64,000 nt of DNA from Viscum album (GCA_963277665.1 OY728120.1:424706138-424770137), one strand, 5' to 3'. Numbered from the stretch's first letter, positions 51,841 to 63,842 are shown. The notes: generated by a model from the sequence alone, not told the origin. Numbers and translations: made by a program.

Positions 51841-53110
51841 GTTCAAGAACTATGTGTAGCTTAATTATTTCTCAAACAATATACGTTGTGACACCTGGGG
51901 TCCTATCCCCTGGTCTAGCTATAATATTCACTTCCATGTTAGGTTACCCACGTCCTTACAAAAAAATGTTAAACTATATGGATAATGTCCTCGTTGTGTG
52001 ATGATAAACTACATGATCTTTCTGAGAACTACATGTGGCTTGATTCTCATATCAATGAGATACATAGTGATTCCCATATTTCCAAGCCTATGTCCATCTG
52101 CAATAAGAAGCAAAAAAATCCTCACTCTCTATTTATGAGCCATACATTCATAGGGAACCTTTCAATAAGTACATGTGTCCAGATTTCTACCATCACAATA
52201 TATGTAGTGACACTTAGATTTCCATCCTTGGTCCCAATCACAATATTTTCCCTATTCCATGTGGGTTTTTCTTTATCCTCACCACATGACAATAAATTTA
52301 AAGAGATTTTAGAACTACGTAAGGCTTTATTCTAATTCTAATGAGATACGTAGTGATTCCCGAATCTCACATCTTGGTTCAGCCACTAGAAAACCTAAAT
52401 GCCCCTATCCATAACATGTGTTTCCCTTGTGTGGTGATGTAATAAATTATCACTCCTTATTTCCCACGTTGAGAATGGATCATGTGGTCTTAGAAGTTTT
52501 GTGTAAAAGAGTTCCCTGCATAAGTAATGAATATCAATTCACAATGGGGTTATCATGGTCCTAGCTGCAAGACCTTAAAAGGAACACCATATATCCTCAT
52601 CGCATGAAATTATACCACATGGTTCCCTAGGAAATACAAATTGATTGATTCTCATTCCTATGAGATAGTTAGAGACCCCTAGATCATACATCCTAGTCCA
52701 AACACAATACAATAAATTCACTAACTCACTTATGTATGATTCAGATCTACATAAGAGGATCCAATATGGGTTCTCACTCCATGCATGATCCTATATAAAA
52801 AACCCTTTCTCTACATATGAATTCAATCAGTATGGGAATACTTTTAATAGCAATGTGTGGATTGATTCTTTCTCTAATAAGATATGTAGTGACACCCAGG
52901 TTCTATGCCATAGTCTATCCACAATATTCCATTTTCAAATTGAGTCACCTTTATCCATACCACATGACGTTAAGCTACATGACGTATGTCCTTTTCGCAT
53001 GACATTAAACTGCATGGTTCCTTAAGAACTACATGTGGCTTGATTCTAACCCCAATGAGATATGTAGTGATTAAAATAACTTATTTCATAGTCATATCCA
53101 TAGGGTAAAG
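51841..53110. repeat. Diverged tandem repeat family 1 in Tat 3' region
   Basis: About seven copies of an 80-100 bp phrase of the form GAACTACATGTGGCTTGATTC, then AATGAGATATGTAGTGACAC, then a CC-rich tail with CACAATATTC. Copies lie near 51845, 52020, 52175, 52313, 52640, 52850 and 53025. Spacing is irregular (about 140-330 bp) and divergence high. Tat/Ogre elements are known for tandem repeats between pol and the 3' LTR. Confidence 0.65.
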
Positions 53111-53398
53111 ATAAATTCACCTCTATTTCATATAAATGAAGATCTATATAGGAGATCTTAATCTGAGTTCCCTTATCCAAGGGTTCGCTAAGGAAACAGA
53201 GATGTACCCTCCAACATATGAGTTAGATCTATGCAAAGTAATCTACAATCCATGACTAATATTGGTCCATGTACTTCTTTTATTCTCATATATATCCCTT
53301 CAATAATTTATATATCTAATCTTGGACACTTTCTAATCTTCATAATCTTTCTCTAGCTATCAGTAATAGAACATTTGATACTTTAGGACTCCTATATC

Positions 53399-54975
53399 TG
53401 ACTATAAAATAACATGACCTAGTTTTATTTTCATAAGTCACCAACAAAAAGGGATTTTCAGCCATAGGATTATACTATTTTACTATGCAGTAACTTTCCC
53501 TAGTTAAATTTTCATTAAGTTTCCCATAAAATGGGTTTTTCAACCATCGGTAACTTCTCCATCAGGAGAATTCACTTCTATATCTGTAGGCCTGCAAAAC
53601 CTTATTTTATAACCCTTTATTCTAATTTGGTCTTCAGTCATCCCCCGCATACTTGTTCTATATCATTTCTCTCAATACGGGAACTTCCAAGATCTTGGCT
53701 TAGAATTTCCTCCCTCATGTCCAAATTATTTTGGAATAACTTTGGTCTAGTAAGCTATATATTACATTTTGTTTCCATAATACTATGGTCCTAGTCGTAT
53801 GACCAAAAACTAAAGGAACCATATTTCCCATTTATGGTTTATATATATGTAGGAAACCTATTCCCCCATTCTTGGGTAATTGTGACTTGAAACGTTCCTT
53901 CCATATTCAGGCACTTTCCTTCAATAAACCAAACTCCACATCTGGAGAAATATGAATCTCTATAAGATTCATTTTGACATTAAAAATGTAATATCATAAT
54001 TCTTAAGAAACTATTTTCCTGACTATGTTATAACAATCCCCTATTAGATTTTCATAATTCACCCACCAATAGGGCCTTTCAGCTAGAGGATACTAGTGTG
54101 TGACTATGCAGTAACATGGCCTAGTTGGCTTTGTATATAGTCACACACAAAATGGGGTTTTCAACTAGTGGTAATTTCATCCTCAAGAGAGACATCCTCT
54201 ATCACCATAATCCATTTTCCCCCACACCACTTTTTGAATCCAGTGATCCCCATACTATATATTTCAACATCCCCCTCCTTATACCTAAAAGTGATGGAAC
54301 ATTCCCAAAACTATTACCATGAAAGGGGATAACTATTAAGCTTTTGGTAAAATTTAAAGACCTTAAATTATATCCCTTGATTTCCATGATGTATGGCATT
54401 AAACTGTATAGCATATTTTCCTTATTGTATGAAATCAAACTATATAGAAAAATATTCTAGGCACTATATGTTAAACTATAAAATAATGTCCTTACAGTAA
54501 GATGTTAAACTACATGATCAATTTCCGGGTCACAAAACATTAAATTGCATGACTCTTCAACCCTTTTCAGAAAGAGGACCCCCCTAACATCATTCATTTA
54601 AAAAATGTACCATCCTTCATAGAATACAAATTCATGTAGAAGTGGTTTCTCATTTATGGGTAATTCTAACACATGTACTCACTTCATTCTCAGACACCTC
54701 CTTATGGAAAACAACCCTTCATGATCATGAGTAATCAATATCTTCACAAAATCCCCATTCACGTGTAGTATAATCTCAAAATTATTGATAACTCCTTTGT
54801 CTGACTATATAGTAACACTCTCTAGTTGGATTTTAATAAGTCACCCACATAAAGGTTCTTTCATCTAGAGGATGCTATTATTTGATTATGTAGTAATACG
54901 CCCTAGTGGGATTTTCATAGTCTCCCATAAAACATGTTTTGTCGACATGTGATAATTTTATCCTCAGGAGATACC
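53399..54975. repeat. Diverged higher-order repeat family 2 in Tat 3' region
   Basis: Three pairs of an about 82-bp unit starting TGACTATGCAGTAACA, followed by a CCTAGTTGGATTTTCATAAG-like phrase and a CACAAAATGGGGTTTTCA-like phrase. Units begin at about 53399 and 53481, 54020 and 54101, 54802 and 54883. Pairs recur every 620-780 bp with partly shared sequence between them. The second member of each pair is followed by a GGTAAT...TCCTCAGGAGA phrase. Confidence 0.65.
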
Positions 54976-57900
54976 TCCTCTATTCCCATTGTCCCTAAAA
55001 ATATTTTTCTTGAAACTTATTTTAGAATTAGTTCTATGAATATTCCCGACATACTTTTATCATATTTTGTTTTAGATTCAGAAATCAAAAAATCATGACT
55101 CAAAATTCCCCTTTAGATATATAAGGAATATCATAACAGTCTCATCCCACAAGCCTTGTTTGAGTCATCATTTCAAAACTTATGGTCAAATATATTTGAC
55201 CAAAAACACTAGTCTCTTTAGTCTGGCTTGAAAAACTCTAAAATTCCCACATGAACATGACATAGTACTCACTTTGTTGAAAACCTGTAAAGGGAACTCT
55301 AGAAAAAAAGTTGTTTTTTAGCTCGCTAGACATGCTCTCTGCAAGGTTTAGTCAAGAACTGAGCAATGAAAAAAAACATAAGGAACAAAACTTGTTAATA
55401 TGAAAACCAAAAAATGGAGGCCTAAGAAAAATTCAAGTATCACCTACTAAGTCTTATTAATATTAGTCTTGGGAAAAATTAGGGAAATTACACAAAAGAC
55501 ACATGGTTCTTAGGGTTTTCCATATGAACCTAGAAACAATCAAACTATGCTCTATAATCCCCTTGGTTCGGTCAAAAAAATAGAGTGACTCCACATACCT
55601 ATCACTGTGGTTATGACTCATTGATGAAAATAAATATTACTATGAAAAAAATTGTAGGTGATATATAATAATCATGAAATTAAAATAGGGACAAAGACAT
55701 AAATTATCATGAATAAAACCTTTTTAATTTATGGGAAAAAAATAGAGTAGCATCCACAATTTTTTGTCTCTCTATCATACATTACAAAAGAATGTTGATA
55801 TAACTCTTCATTTGTTATACATCCTCCTGAGATCCATCAACATCCAGTCGATGCTTGGTCAACTAAGAAGCCTCGGTATCCTTATACTGAAAAACGTTCC
55901 TCTTATGCATTCACGATTAAATTTGACCAATTAGTTTGAGATACTTCTAGAAATTGATGAAGTTGTACAAGATCCCCCTGATCAGTATTTAGCTCTTGTT
56001 GAATCCAAGGTATTTGAATGGTATTCTAATTAATATGTTTCTGACATTCCCCTAATTTCATGGCATGGTTTTCCTCCCCTGAGATAATATATCCTAGAAA
56101 TAATCAGTATTATTGGGAAGCTTTTCCTTTATGGGGTGTTATTTAGCTTGTATTACCACTCCTATTTACAAATGATCTCCTTTATGGTGGCATGAATCAT
56201 GTGGAAATCAAATCCTCCATATCCCATCATACTAAATAGGAAATTAAGTTGACATAATAATGAAGGTAGGTCTTCAAAAGGCTTCTCATAAATTATCTTC
56301 TAGATGTCCCACTAGGCAGCACCATGTGTGATGTGAAGGGAACTTTATGTATCCAAATCTGACTCAGAACCACTATCCTAGGGAAACAATATTCTAGGAT
56401 TAGCTCACTTATTGAGGAACCCTACCCCACTCCCTTCGATATAATAATTACTCCACACTCTTATATTGGATGGATTGGAATAGAATCTCCCCCCTCAAAC
56501 ATGGTTGTAGAAGTTGATGGCATTGGATAGCAGATTAGATTCATTTCTAGCCTCAAAAGGATTAAAAAAATTAATAATAATGGGATGATCAAAGTATTTG
56601 GTGGCACTCACCCATTGAAGGATTATTGGATTAGGTGGATTCCTCCACTACATTTCTGACCTCAGCTATTTGAGCCTGAATAACTTGACAAGGGGCATTC
56701 TCTTGAGTCTATCTGGGACACTCCATGGATGGATCATGAAAGAATCCCTATTTTAGGGCCCCCTTGAGTTGGTTATCCCTCAATAGTGGGAGTGGGATGT
56801 AATTTGACACCCTATTGGTGCATCCCCGCTGCAACATTCCCCGCATATAAAGTTATGTGATTCAACAAAAAATGATCAAAACATCAGGAATAAAAATTAG
56901 TTGTGCAAAAATAAATACTCACATCCATTTAATTCCTTATTAAATTCCTCAAAATATTCTAAATAGGTGGGAAAATTAATATGTTCCATCACTTCTTAAA
57001 ATTTCATGTCACAATTTATCATGACATGTATAAATTCCCCAGTCCCTAGGGTAGTCTCACCTATGGGGATGTATGAAGAATTTCGATCTAGAACTAGTGC
57101 ATTACCCTCCTCCAATGACCTAAGACCCCAAATAGCTTCCTCAGAGATAGTTTTAGGGTCAGCATCAATCATCTAAGGGTCCTCTGATGCATGATATTAA
57201 GCTAGAATATCATATGGAATAAAAGTTAGTAGTAAATGTATGGTGTATTATGATGCACATTTGACATTACGAGAATCCTCTTCCCCCTCTATAGTAGTAG
57301 GAGTGATGATAGGAAAACATAACGGTTCCTCAACCCTTGACACTTATTCTGTAAAGTGGGAAACTCACCAACAGGAACCCACTTTTGGACCAGATAATCC
57401 TCCTCAGTTCTTAGTATATTTTCTATAATCCCCTTGAGAGGGGGGAGAGGGAGATAATACAACCACAGGAATGATAAAACATTTATTCTAGATTAAACAT
57501 ATATCAATGATGCCATGCATACTTACCATCACTAACAAGGTTCTTATTCAAATAATTCATTTTCCATCACTATTTCTTTTTCGACGGAGGGAGGCTAGCA
57601 CCAGCCTCCTCAAAGATACGTATTAGAGGCATTAGTATAGATACTCTAACCATATTAGACTCCATTGTCTATTGTAACTGGGATATCTCTCCCATTTTAT
57701 GAGATGATTCGTTAATTATAAGTGGGGAGCCAATTTTCCCATATTTTGACGATGGAATCTCAGTTGATTTCCCCTTTTCCTACTACAAATCAAGATGACC
57801 TTCCACTTAGCAACAACACTTTGTTCGAAATAAAATAAATGAAGAACCAAATAGGAAACAATAAATGGAAAACTTACTTCCTTGGGATCAACAGAGTAAT

Positions 57901-58632
57901 TCCAATCCTTATAGAATAGGTGGTTGATCCCTTTTGAAGCCCGCCATTCCAAAATTACTTACACCCACCTTATGGTTGGAGTCTGGTTGTCAGTTTCATA
58001 AATGAGAATCTATAATTCCTAGATATATATTATCACCTTATAATGATATTTCTAAAAATGAATTTTGGTAGGGCCTCAAATGTTTCAAATTTCTATAATT
58101 TTCATCCTAGCTTAAAGAAGTAACCACACATCCTCCACATAATAAGGCATATCCTTATAAAATTGGACTGCCTATGTTCATACATATTCTGAGGCTATCT
58201 TAGAAGGATAAAAAACTAATTTAATGGTATTTTTTTCATGGACATCCTAACCTTCTCTATCATATATGAAGGATGAGAAAACTGAACATGGGCCTCTTCC
58301 TGATGATGATGATGATGGAAGGACCACCTAATCCCAACCTTTACTACTACAACCCTTTTATTCCTCACTAGTGGATGGAATCATGCACAAGATTGTTTGA
58401 AAGAACTCTGGTCCTCACCATCTACTCTCTCTAAAGGGGAAGAACCACCCTATAGAGGAGGCAAAACACCTTCTGGAGTGGGAGGAACCTTTCTACCTTA
58501 CTTTTCACATCTATCGATTATTACATCCCCAACATGAGGGATGAATTATTTCAACACTCCCTTAGGATATGATGAAATCTAGGCATCAGGATACCATGTG
58601 GTCAACCCAGTTTATCCACATGAAAAAGTTAG
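54976..58632. other. Unassigned stretch, probably Tat 3' region and older debris
   Basis: No gene can be supported. A reading frame at about 56397-56660 is open for roughly 90 codons apart from one stop (SLIEEPYPTPFDIIITPHSY at its start, WIRWIPPLHF at its end) and looks protein-like, but I recognise no family. A 62-codon open stretch at 57240-57428 is similar in kind. A 3' LTR for the Tat element should lie here but was not delimited. Confidence 0.35.
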
Positions 58633-59064
58633 TGTTGGTCGGAGTGGTTTACTCAAGAGGGGGGGTGAATTGAGTACCAATTAAAATTTCTATATTTAAA
58701 AGCAGTGTCTTAAAGACCCCCAAATAAAATAATAAATTAAACTGTAGTGAATTTATATTAATGTAGAGATTCTGTTAGGTTCTCAAGGGATTGATTAATT
58801 CCCAGTTAATCAACACAGGAGTGTGTGATTATCTTTTGAAACTAACTTACTAATCTACACTTAACATAAACACTTGCTAATTTAATTATCAAAGTAACTT
58901 TAAAAACAGTATTGGTTTTAAAGTGATTAGCAGCGGATTAAAACTTTGAAATAGATGGCACATCAATGTAACCAAGAGGTTCAGTCTCAAGCCGAGACTT
59001 AGTCCTCTCAAAAGTTTATATAAAAATGATCCACACCCTGGATCGGGGTTCAACATTTTACAAC

Positions 59065-59165
59065 TGTCCAGGTCCAAGACCTCTACCACTGTTCTTCGTG
59101 GGAAACAGTACAACAGCAACCAGCTGTCCAGGTCACACACGACCTCTACCACAGTTCTTCGTGGG
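59065..59165. repeat. Direct duplication in the LTR
   Basis: CTGTCCAGGTC...GACCTCTACCAC..GTTCTTCGTGGGAAA occurs twice, about 60 bp apart. Confidence 0.8.
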
Positions 59166-59815
59166 AAAGAAAGAATGAAAGAGTTTTTTAAGGATTTACA
59201 GATCCTTCAGTTTGAGTACAGGAGACAGTGTATGTGTTAGATATAGCAGATAACACACACTGCTCGAAATGAATGGTAATAAATCACAGAACAAGATATG
59301 TAGAGTTTAGAGATTGTTCTGGTGATTTCAGTATAGCTCTGGACTCCTTTGAATTTGATTAGAAGTGAGTCTGAGTCCTCTTCTTGTTTCTGTTGAGAAA
59401 CAGAGTGTCGTATGCTCCAGGTTCACAGGTGGTGAGAATGTAGTCGATGAAGTTCTTCTTGTATGCACAGAACACTTCTCGAGTATGCTTGATTGTCTAT
59501 GAGCTTCTCTGTGTTCCTCTTGTTCTTGTGTCGTTTTTGGTATATTGGATGCACCGCACTTTTCTGGTTCGCTTCTTGTTTGTTTTCTTCACACGTTCGC
59601 TTCTTGTTCTGGTATGTAGTCTTCTCGTATTTATCTCCCATCAGGGGACAGAAAAGATTTCTTTTCAGCAGGTACGAGGTACGGGTTCCTGACATCCGAC
59701 AACCTTTATCAGATATTTGACAAATCATTAAAATGTATGATATGACCGTTAGATAGATTAAATATAGGAAATAAAGAAATTCAAACAGTGAGTTGAGTGA
59801 TCGGTAGGTAATCAG

Positions 59816-60200
59816 CATCGGTAGCTTGAACATCGGTAGCTTGAACATCGGTAGCTTGAAAATAGGTAGCTTGAACATCGGTAGCTCAATGTCATTAGTT
59901 GCTTTGACTCTATCAGTGGCTCTATGCGTCGGTTGGTACATGCATCGGTAGCTCCATGCGTCGGTAGGTACGTGCATCGGTAGCTCCATGCGTCGGTGGC
60001 TGTGAGTCTATCGGTAGCTTCGTCCATCGGTGACTCTTATTCCATCGGTAGCTATTTATACTTACACTGGTAGCTCTACGTTTGTATCGGTAGCTGTATT
60101 TATAAGTACATCGGTAACTCTGTGTTAAGTCTATCGGTAGCTGTCTGTCGGTAGACTAAGTCTATCGGTAGACTGGTTACCGGTAGCTCTTTATGAGTAG
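59816..60200 (-). repeat. Short tandem repeats, core ATCGGTAGCT
   Basis: Five 15-bp units CATCGGTAGCTTGAA lie at 59816-59889 (the fourth and fifth are altered), then about a dozen looser copies of (A/G)TCGGTAGCT to about 60200. They surround the minus-strand TATA box, so they could act as promoter repeats. They translate on the minus strand into a meaningless repeat. Confidence 0.85.
60053..60060 (-). promoter_or_regulatory. TATA box of the minus-strand LTR
   Basis: It reads AGTATAAATAGC on the minus strand, about 405 bp into the LTR. Confidence 0.6.
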
Positions 60201-60466
60201 CTATAGGCAGATTACTTATCTGTTTTATGCAGAACACATCCGATTGTGTTAGAATCAATTTATAACTTGTATGAACATGGATAAATGATGATTAACATAT
60301 TCCAAAGACTTATTTTAAAAAGGTGTTATTGGTTTGATCATAGATTTAAAAGAATTAAAGTATAGATCAACAATACTTAACAATATCATAGAGAATGAAG
60401 ACATAATTGGGATTTTCAACACAAATAAATACATGATTGAGATTATCAAAACAGGTGAGGTCAACA

Positions 60467-60483
60467 ATCTCCCCCTTTTTGAT
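60467..60483 (-). other. Polypurine tract of the minus-strand element
   Basis: The minus strand reads AAAAAGGGGGAGAT directly before the LTR's TGTTG. Two similar purine tracts lie in the 3' UTR, at about 60769-60780 and 60788-60801. Confidence 0.8.
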
Positions 60484-60950
60484 AATCACAATTTATGATA
60501 TTGGCTTTTAACATAGTGAAAATATAATAGTAAAGAGTATAGTATTGAATTCAATTTTCTCAGAGAAAACAGCATCATAGATAATAGAAATAGAATGATA
60601 TAGACATAAGTTATCAGAGATAAAAATAATAAGGTACTATATAGACATAAGGTATTAGAGATAAAAATGGAAACAAAACAAAGGATAATGTGTTTCCCCT
60701 TATGCCTTATTTTTCTCCATTGAAAATATTTCTCATTTTGTTCTCCTCCTTATTCTCTCATAAAAAAGTTTCTCCCCCTCTCTGATTGTTCTCCCCCTTT
60801 GTGATAATCAAAAAGTGGGAAAGCATATATATATATATATAGGAGAGAAATAAAACAAAGAGAAGTAAAAAGTGGTCTGTATTATATAGTCAAAAAGTAC
60901 AACAAAAACAGATTACAAAGGAATTCCTATCAAAAAGCTTGGCCACTGGT
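60484..60950 (-). other. 3' UTR of the minus-strand element
   Basis: AT-rich non-coding sequence between the ORF and the purine tract. It holds two extra G-rich purine tracts and an (AT)n run near 60827-60840. Confidence 0.7.
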
Positions 60951-63842
60951 TCAATCCGCATCTGCAATGTGAGATTTTCCTTTGGGATCAGAAGGATGCT
61001 CGGGTGGTGAGGATTCAGGTGAAGGTTTGGGAATGCCAGAAAAGATCAAAGGAGGCTGGGCCACTGACACAGAGTCAGGCTTGTAGGTTGAAGATTTTTG
61101 GGTAATCATTGGTTTGAGGCTTTGAATGGCTTGAACAGGAGTCAGCTGGACTGAGGAAGCAGCTGAGGCAGAAGCAGGAAAAGCAGGAGGGATGATGACT
61201 GGCCTAGCATCAACATGCAAGAAGGGCAGCAGCAGATTTCTAAAATCCATAATAATTCCTCCTCCTCTTTCCATAGCAGAGATGAAATCATCTTTGTTCT
61301 CCATGAATTTCTCTAAGGCAGGAGTCAGTTCTCTCAGCTTGCTCACTTGTTCTTTGAAAGCTTGGGTGACTGGAGGGAGCTTCATGTGTTCCAACATTAG
61401 CTTGAAGTGGTGTTCGAGTTGATGCTTGGTGAAAATTTTGGAGAAGTAGTAGTCCACTTTGCTTTTTATGGATTCTTGAGAGGCAGAGGCTTCTCTCATA
61501 AAATCTTGAACTATCTTCATGATTTCTCTGGCAGAATCCCTTGTAGAGAGCACCACTCGGCTTAACTCTGATGAGTCCCCAGAGCCACTGGTTGAAATAG
61601 AACCAATCTCCTCCTTCAATATTGCTCGAACTGAGTTCATATCAACTGATGGTTTGGATGTGAGAGGGCCAAGAGAGAAGGAAACAGTTTCTTTAAAACT
61701 CTTTGACAAACCACTGATTAGGCTTTGAACTTGAGAGTCTTGTAATTGAACATGATCTTTCACTGAGGTTTTGAAACTTTCAAACACTGAGACAAACTGG
61801 CTGACTACACTCTTCACATAGGCTAGGTCCTTGTCAGCTTGAGACTTGGAGCTCATATAGGAATCCAAAGCAACAACTGATGTCTTGAGAGCTTCCAGAT
61901 CAGCTTTGATTCTTGAAGACTGAGTCTGGCATTCTTTCACTTCTTCCAAAATCTCAGACATAAAGGAAGATAAATTACAAGCCAGAGATAGCTCGAAGGA
62001 TCTCTCTAGAACTTTCATTTCTTCATAAAAGCTTTCCTTCATCTCAGCAACTGAAGCACTGAATGATTCTTTTATCTCATTCTTCATGGATTCAAGATCT
62101 GATTTGGAAACAAAATCACTTGAGACAACTGCAGCAGATCCCCTTGCTAAGGCCAAATTAACTACAGAAGTAGTCATTATTGAATTAATTGAGGATGCAA
62201 GAGAGGTTTCCATTAGCTTCACTTCTTCAACAAAACTGGATTTGAGGTCCTCTTTCAACTTACTCAAATCATGAAATCTGACTACATCGTCTGGCAACAA
62301 CTCAGCAGCAAGATCATAATTGTTCTTTGGTCTATCCACAGACATCTCATTGTCAGAATCTGGATAATCCAATCCACAGACTATAAACCCTGGGTCTTCT
62401 ACCCAGTATCCAAGCTCAACAGCTACTGTAACAGTTCCAAGCACAGACTGATGCTCCCCCTCAATGGGTGCATTCTCATGTATCACAACAGCCTTTGCTG
62501 CTGGCCGTTCTTCATCAGAATCTTCTACCACAAGTTCTACAGGTGTAGCATTTAGAAGATCTTCTGATACAGGTACAGCTTCTTCTCTATTTCTTTCTTC
62601 TTCAGCAGCAGGTATAGCTGAGTTTCCAATTAAGGGACTCATACTTAACCTACCAGAAGCAGGCGATTCAGATGCATTCTCCTTTTGCTCTTCTTCTTGG
62701 TGAGGTACAGACTGGTATTCCTCATAAGTAGGCAAAACTTCCTCTACTTTTCCTTTCCTAGAATAAACCAGTTCTGCAACAGGACTTGGGGGCAAGTCTG
62801 GATCTCCTCCAACATCCATAGGAGTTTCTTCTTCTTCTTCTTCTTCTGTCTCATCACTATAAGCAGGTTCCTCTTCATCAGGTCTTAGACTCGGATCTCT
62901 CATATCCTTTGGTCTTGAGGGATAATCCACAGGATTAAACCTATCATAGATTTTCTGATCATCACTGACCCATTCTCCCTTCCATGGGTTCCAGTTAATT
63001 TTCATATACTTGCAAACAGTCGAGGTGATGCAGAAATTGTTCTTGACTACAACTGTCTCATCCTGAGACTCAGCTATTTCTTTCACCTTTATCATCACTA
63101 AAATCATCTTGGCAAAGAACAAAGCATTGGTCTTTGACTTTGGTCTAATCATGTCTTCCATTTGAAGCAACAACAATCTGCACAGATTGACTTTTATACC
63201 ATGTCTTAGAAAATGAAGAAGATAGATATCTTGATATCTCAGATTTGCAAAATCTCCTCTCCTCGGTATCAACACATGCTGAACAAATTTGAAAAGCAGT
63301 CTATTCTCTCCATCCATTTCAGCAGCTACCACTTGCCTTTGATTTCCATTACCAGTCAGTTCTTGTAAGGCGGTCTCATAATCAAAAATGTCACTACTAG
63401 GTGGCATTGCTCTTGATACATACCCAGAGACACCTTCATGTGGTACTTTTAAACTCTCAGCCCACTCAACTGAAGAAAAAGACATCTCTTTTCCATTTAC
63501 AAAAGAGCTTACCCGATTCTCATTCTCAGACTTCTCAAAGGTTACAAACTCATAGAACTGCTTTACCAATTTCGGGTAGTATGGTCCATTGTTATTCGAG
63601 AAACAATCCACCCATTTTTGGTCTTCCAGAATCTCGAGCACTAAGGATTTGCTAGGCAGTAGCCATTCCACGCACAATTCCTTCTCGATTACTATATCTC
63701 TATTCTGCAAGTGAGGATTCACTGGTCGCCTTCCCGATCTAGTTTTGACTTCACTAACACTGGCTTTATGCTGTGTCTTCTGCTTCTTAGCATTTGGTTC
63801 TGCACTTTCATCTCTGATGATAGGAAGCTTGGTTTTTGCCAT
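60951..63842 (-). CDS. Intact 963-residue retroelement protein, 'putative plant transposon protein' type
   Basis: An uninterrupted frame from ATG (63842-63840, context GCGATGGC) to TGA (60953-60951). Residues 19-26 (KKQKTQHK) and 32-39 are basic, like a nuclear signal. Residues about 55-290 form a globular domain with W77, the block YYPKLVKQFYEF (88-99) and an FVNGKEMSFS strand. This resembles the plant domain called 'putative plant transposon protein', found in retroelement ORFs. Residues 322-340 are highly acidic (a run of Glu from TTC repeats). About 545-850 is Ser/Glu/Lys-rich and probably coiled coil. The last 70 residues are Pro/Ser-rich. There are no retroviral enzyme motifs. The function is unknown; a gag-like or accessory role is possible. 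Intactness in a decayed neighbourhood points to recent insertion. Confidence 0.85.
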   Translation of the reverse strand: MAKTKLPIIRDESAEPNAKKQKTQHKASVSEVKTRSGRRPVNPHLQNRDIVIEKELCVEWLLPSKSLVLEILEDQKWVDCFSNNNGPYYPKLVKQFYEFVTFEKSENENRVSSFVNGKEMSFSSVEWAESLKVPHEGVSGYVSRAMPPSSDIFDYETALQELTGNGNQRQVVAAEMDGENRLLFKFVQHVLIPRRGDFANLRYQDIYLLHFLRHGIKVNLCRLLLLQMEDMIRPKSKTNALFFAKMILVMIKVKEIAESQDETVVVKNNFCITSTVCKYMKINWNPWKGEWVSDDQKIYDRFNPVDYPSRPKDMRDPSLRPDEEEPAYSDETEEEEEEETPMDVGGDPDLPPSPVAELVYSRKGKVEEVLPTYEEYQSVPHQEEEQKENASESPASGRLSMSPLIGNSAIPAAEEERNREEAVPVSEDLLNATPVELVVEDSDEERPAAKAVVIHENAPIEGEHQSVLGTVTVAVELGYWVEDPGFIVCGLDYPDSDNEMSVDRPKNNYDLAAELLPDDVVRFHDLSKLKEDLKSSFVEEVKLMETSLASSINSIMTTSVVNLALARGSAAVVSSDFVSKSDLESMKNEIKESFSASVAEMKESFYEEMKVLERSFELSLACNLSSFMSEILEEVKECQTQSSRIKADLEALKTSVVALDSYMSSKSQADKDLAYVKSVVSQFVSVFESFKTSVKDHVQLQDSQVQSLISGLSKSFKETVSFSLGPLTSKPSVDMNSVRAILKEEIGSISTSGSGDSSELSRVVLSTRDSAREIMKIVQDFMREASASQESIKSKVDYYFSKIFTKHQLEHHFKLMLEHMKLPPVTQAFKEQVSKLRELTPALEKFMENKDDFISAMERGGGIIMDFRNLLLPFLHVDARPVIIPPAFPASASAASSVQLTPVQAIQSLKPMITQKSSTYKPDSVSVAQPPLIFSGIPKPSPESSPPEHPSDPKGKSHIADAD

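Larger units (their letters stand above)
58633..60466 (-). repeat. 3' LTR of the minus-strand element
   Basis: The minus strand starts TGTTGACCTCACC at 60466 and ends CTCCGACCAACA at 58633. The ends form an imperfect inverted repeat. The plus-strand phrase CAAGAGGGGGGGTGAATTGA (58653-58672) is a hallmark of one end of many plant copia LTRs. It contains a TATA box (60053-60060), a short tandem array (59816-60200) and a direct duplication (59065-59165). Confidence 0.85.

Noticed and set aside
59423..59989. A 188-codon minus-strand frame
   Set aside because: It lies inside the LTR, and its N-terminal half is only the translation of the 15-bp ATCGGTAGCT repeats.
61192..63655. Several plus-strand frames of 60-95 codons
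   Set aside because: They are shadows opposite the intact 963-codon minus-strand ORF.
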